From Tubiluchus corallicola (lineage: Eukaryota; Priapulida; Priapulimorpha; Priapulimorphida; Tubiluchidae): DNA of 64,000 nt. Positions 61,495-64,000 of this stretch are shown here, in pieces (position 1 is the first letter of the stretch; the number at the start of each line of letters is the position of its first letter). Below the pieces are notes generated by a model. That model ran no database searches and was not told where the DNA came from. It worked only from the letters and a program-made list of their open reading frames with translations. The stretch covers positions 184,708-248,707 of the forward strand of contig JAQGDQ010000261.1 of the NCBI GenBank assembly GCA_030141605.1, in the 5' to 3' direction. The position numbers and the translations under genes are program-made.

Positions 61495-63268
61495 AGTACA
61501 GTAACTAACCAACACCCCATGGCATGCTTGAATGGTCTAGTACAGTAAACAACACACCCCATGGCATGCTTGAATGGTCTAGTACAGTAACAAACAACAC
61601 ACCCATGGCATGCTTGAATGGTCTAGTACAGTAAACAACACACCCCATGGCATGCTTGAATGGTCTAGTACAGTAACACCAACACACCCCATGGCATGCT
61701 TGAATGGTCTAGTACAGTAACCAACACACACAATGGCATGCTTGAATGGTCTAGTACAGTAACCAACACACCCCATGGCATGCTTGAATGGTCTAGTACA
61801 GTAACCAACACACCCCATGGCATGCTTGAATGGTCTAGTACAGTAACCAACACACCCCATGGCATGCTTGAATGGTCTAGTACAGTAACCAACACACCCC
61901 ATGGCATGCTTGAATGGTCTAGTACAGTAACCAACACACCCCATGGCATGCTTGAATGGTCTAGTACAGTAACCAACACACACATGGCATGCTTGAATGG
62001 TCTAGTACAGTAACCAACACACCCCATGGCATGCTTGAATGGTCTAGTACAGTAAACAACACACCCCATGGCATGCTTGAATGGCCTAGTACAGTAACCA
62101 ACACCCCATGGCATGCTTGAATGGTCTAGTACAGTAACCAACACCCCCACACAACACAAACACCCCCACACAACAACAAACAACACACCCCCCACAACCA
62201 ACAAAACAACACACCCCATGGCATGCTTGAATGGCCTAGTACAGTAACCAACACACCCCCATGGCATGCTTGAATGGCCCAGTACAGTAACCAACACACC
62301 ACATGGCAGGCTTGAATGGTCTAGTACAGTAACCAACACACCCCATGGCATGCTTGAATGGTCTAGTACAGTAACCAACACACCCCATGGCATGCTTGAA
62401 TGGTCTAGTACAGTAACCAACACATCCCATGGCATGCTGCTTGAATGGTCTAGTACAGTAACCAGCACACCCCATGGCATGCTTGAATGGCCCAGTACAG
62501 TAACCAACACACCCCATGGCATGCTTGAATGGTCTAGTACAGTAACCAACACACCACATGGCAGGCTTGAATGGTCTAGTACAGTAACCAACACACCCCC
62601 ATGGCATGCTTGAATGGTCTAGTACAGTAACCAACACACCCCATGGCATGCTTGAATGGTCTAGTACAGTAAACAACACACCCCATGGCATGCTTGAATG
62701 GTCTAGTACAGTAACCAACACGCCCCATGGCATGCTTGAATGGTCCAGTACAGTAACCAACACGCCCCATGGCATGCTTGAATGGTCTAGTACAGTAAAC
62801 AACACACCCCCATGGCATGCTTGAATAGTAGTACAGTAAACAACACACCCATGGCATGCTTGAATGGCCTAGTACAGTAACCAACACACCCATGGCATGC
62901 TTGAATGGTCCAGTACAGTCCAACACACCCCATGGCAGGTTTGAATGGTCCAGTACAATAACCAACACCCCATGGCATGCTTGAATGGTCTAGTACAGTA
63001 ACCAACACACCCCATGGCATGTAGATAGTCTAGTACAGTAACCAACACACCCCCACAAACAGTACAGTAACCAACACACCCCCATGGCATGCTTGAATGG
63101 TCTAGTACAGTAACCAACACACCACATGGCAGGCTTGAATGGTCTAGTACAGTAACCAACACACCCCCATGGCATGCTTGAATGGTCAAGTACAGTAACC
63201 AACACACCCCATGGCATGCTTGAATGGTCTAGTACAGTAACCAACACACCCCATGGCATGCTTGAATG
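61495..63268. repeat. 42-bp minisatellite, about 40 copies
   Basis: The unit begins CCATGGCATGCTTGAATGG, continues TCTAGTACAGTAACCAACACACC, and is 42 bp in the regular part (e.g. 61773, 61815). Variants: GGCAGG for GGCATG, GGCCC or GGTCC for GGTCT, AAAC for AACC, and 1-2 bp indels in the CACACC tail. A CA-rich interruption is at 62140-62215. Because 42 is a multiple of three, long frames run through the array on both strands; they are not genes. Confidence 0.95.
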
Positions 63269-63699
63269 GCAGTCTGCTAGGAATCCAGCACAGCAATCTA
63301 ACCTTGTAATACTTGAGCAGGCTGCATAAATCTATAAGTAATGAGACCACTGCTCTCAGATTAAACATTGTGAACAAGAGAGAGAGATATAGTTATATAT
63401 ACACAGTCGACTGGCTGCTATGCTCAGCTGATTGTATCCGAGGACACAGTTAAGGAGTGAGATAAGGTTGTTCGAAGGTTAAACTCTTTATGAGAAATCT
63501 GCTCGTCAGACTTTTCTGTTCAACGGTCACGTTTCGAAAAATTGATAAACTATTTAATGAAATTTCAATTCCCTGGCGTATACACCACTACCCGATCCTA
63601 ATAGCAGGCTGAGGTATAGCACAACATCAGTACATTGGCATAAATGCTAATTCTGGCTTTCATACTGACTTATATATCTTCGAATAATCACAGAATAGA
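63269..63699. other. Stretch between minisatellite and terminal MITE
   Basis: Nothing recognised. Confidence 0.3.
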
Positions 63700-64000
63700 A
63701 CAGTGGTTCCCAAAGTAGGGGTAAATTACCCCCCGGGGGTAATATGGTTTTTTTTTGGGGGGGGGGGGTAACGGGCACCCTCTGAAAATTTTTAAATTTT
63801 AATTCTTGTTTTGACAACAATACAACAACAACACCTGGAAATTTATTTATGTCAGGAGCAAACATAAATAATTTTGCTTGCTTGTGGCATATACGTGTGT
63901 TTACTTTTTGAGTTGGAGAAGTAGTACTAGGTGGGGGGTAATGGACACGACCGGGTTTCCCGATTTGGGTAACGGTCCGAGAAAGTTTGGGAACCACTGT
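63700..64000. mobile_element. hAT-type MITE at the window end
   Basis: The left end ACAGTGGTTCCCAAA is the inverse of the right end TTTGGGAACCACTGT, the familiar CAGnGGTTCCCAAA hAT terminus. Both subterminal parts carry GGGGTAA words. About 300 bp, no transposase. The right flank is cut off by the window edge, so the 8-bp duplication cannot be checked. Confidence 0.7.

Noticed and set aside
61495-63268. CRISPR-like array
   Set aside because: Units are contiguous with no unique spacers and the setting is eukaryotic; it is a minisatellite.
61505-63377. Many overlapping open frames of 60-309 codons on both strands
   Set aside because: They are produced by the 42-bp tandem repeat, whose period is a multiple of three.

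Overview
The window is nuclear DNA of an animal, most likely a marine invertebrate. It has AT-rich, intron-rich genes with GT-AG introns of 0.8-6.6 kb, immunoglobulin (Ig) domains on phase-1 exons, AATAAA poly(A) signals, several non-LTR retrotransposon families, a Penelope-like element, hAT and mariner-type MITEs, and abundant microsatellites. The phylum cannot be fixed from the sequence; a cnidarian, mollusc or similar lophotrochozoan would all fit.

Layout. (1) Positions 1-11,210 (+) hold the 3' part of gene A, a single-pass Ig-superfamily receptor: one V-like Ig domain, one Ig domain split over two exons, one I-set domain, two non-canonical Ig-like domains, a transmembrane exon and a ~263-residue tail. 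(2) Positions 11.2-24.8 kb are repeats: a solo LTR, and a 4.9-kb DNA transposon with a 6-bp target duplication that carries a nested hAT MITE and a nested CR1/Jockey-group LINE. (3) Positions 24.8-38.3 kb (+) hold gene B, a paralogue of gene A in the same orientation, with matching exon phases, one exon of identical length, and a tail of ~40-residue repeats carrying YVPM/TGI motifs. Its introns hold a hAT-like MITE, a tRNA-like sequence and a Penelope-like element with inverted arms. (4) Positions 38.3-64 kb are gene-poor. I assembled one candidate secreted-protein gene on the minus strand (gene C) from four phase-compatible exons between 60.7 and 46.4 kb, with a possible last exon at 44.0-44.3 kb. 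The rest is LINE fragments, microsatellites, a CRE-containing tandem repeat, a 42-bp minisatellite (61.5-63.3 kb) and a terminal hAT MITE.

Most interesting points. Genes A and B are a tandem pair of adhesion or recognition-type receptors. In all four of their membrane-proximal Ig-like domains the usual F-strand cysteine is missing and a cysteine sits at one fixed place before the E strand (C-x4-[LF]-x-I). The tails carry YxxM motifs, the known consensus for the SH2 domains of PI3-kinase p85. This layout (tandem polydomain IgSF genes with signalling tails) recalls invertebrate allorecognition or immune receptor clusters, but that role is inference. Two solo LTRs of one family, with perfect 5-bp target duplications, flank the last two exons of gene A and carry heat-shock-element-like arrays directly upstream of TATA boxes.
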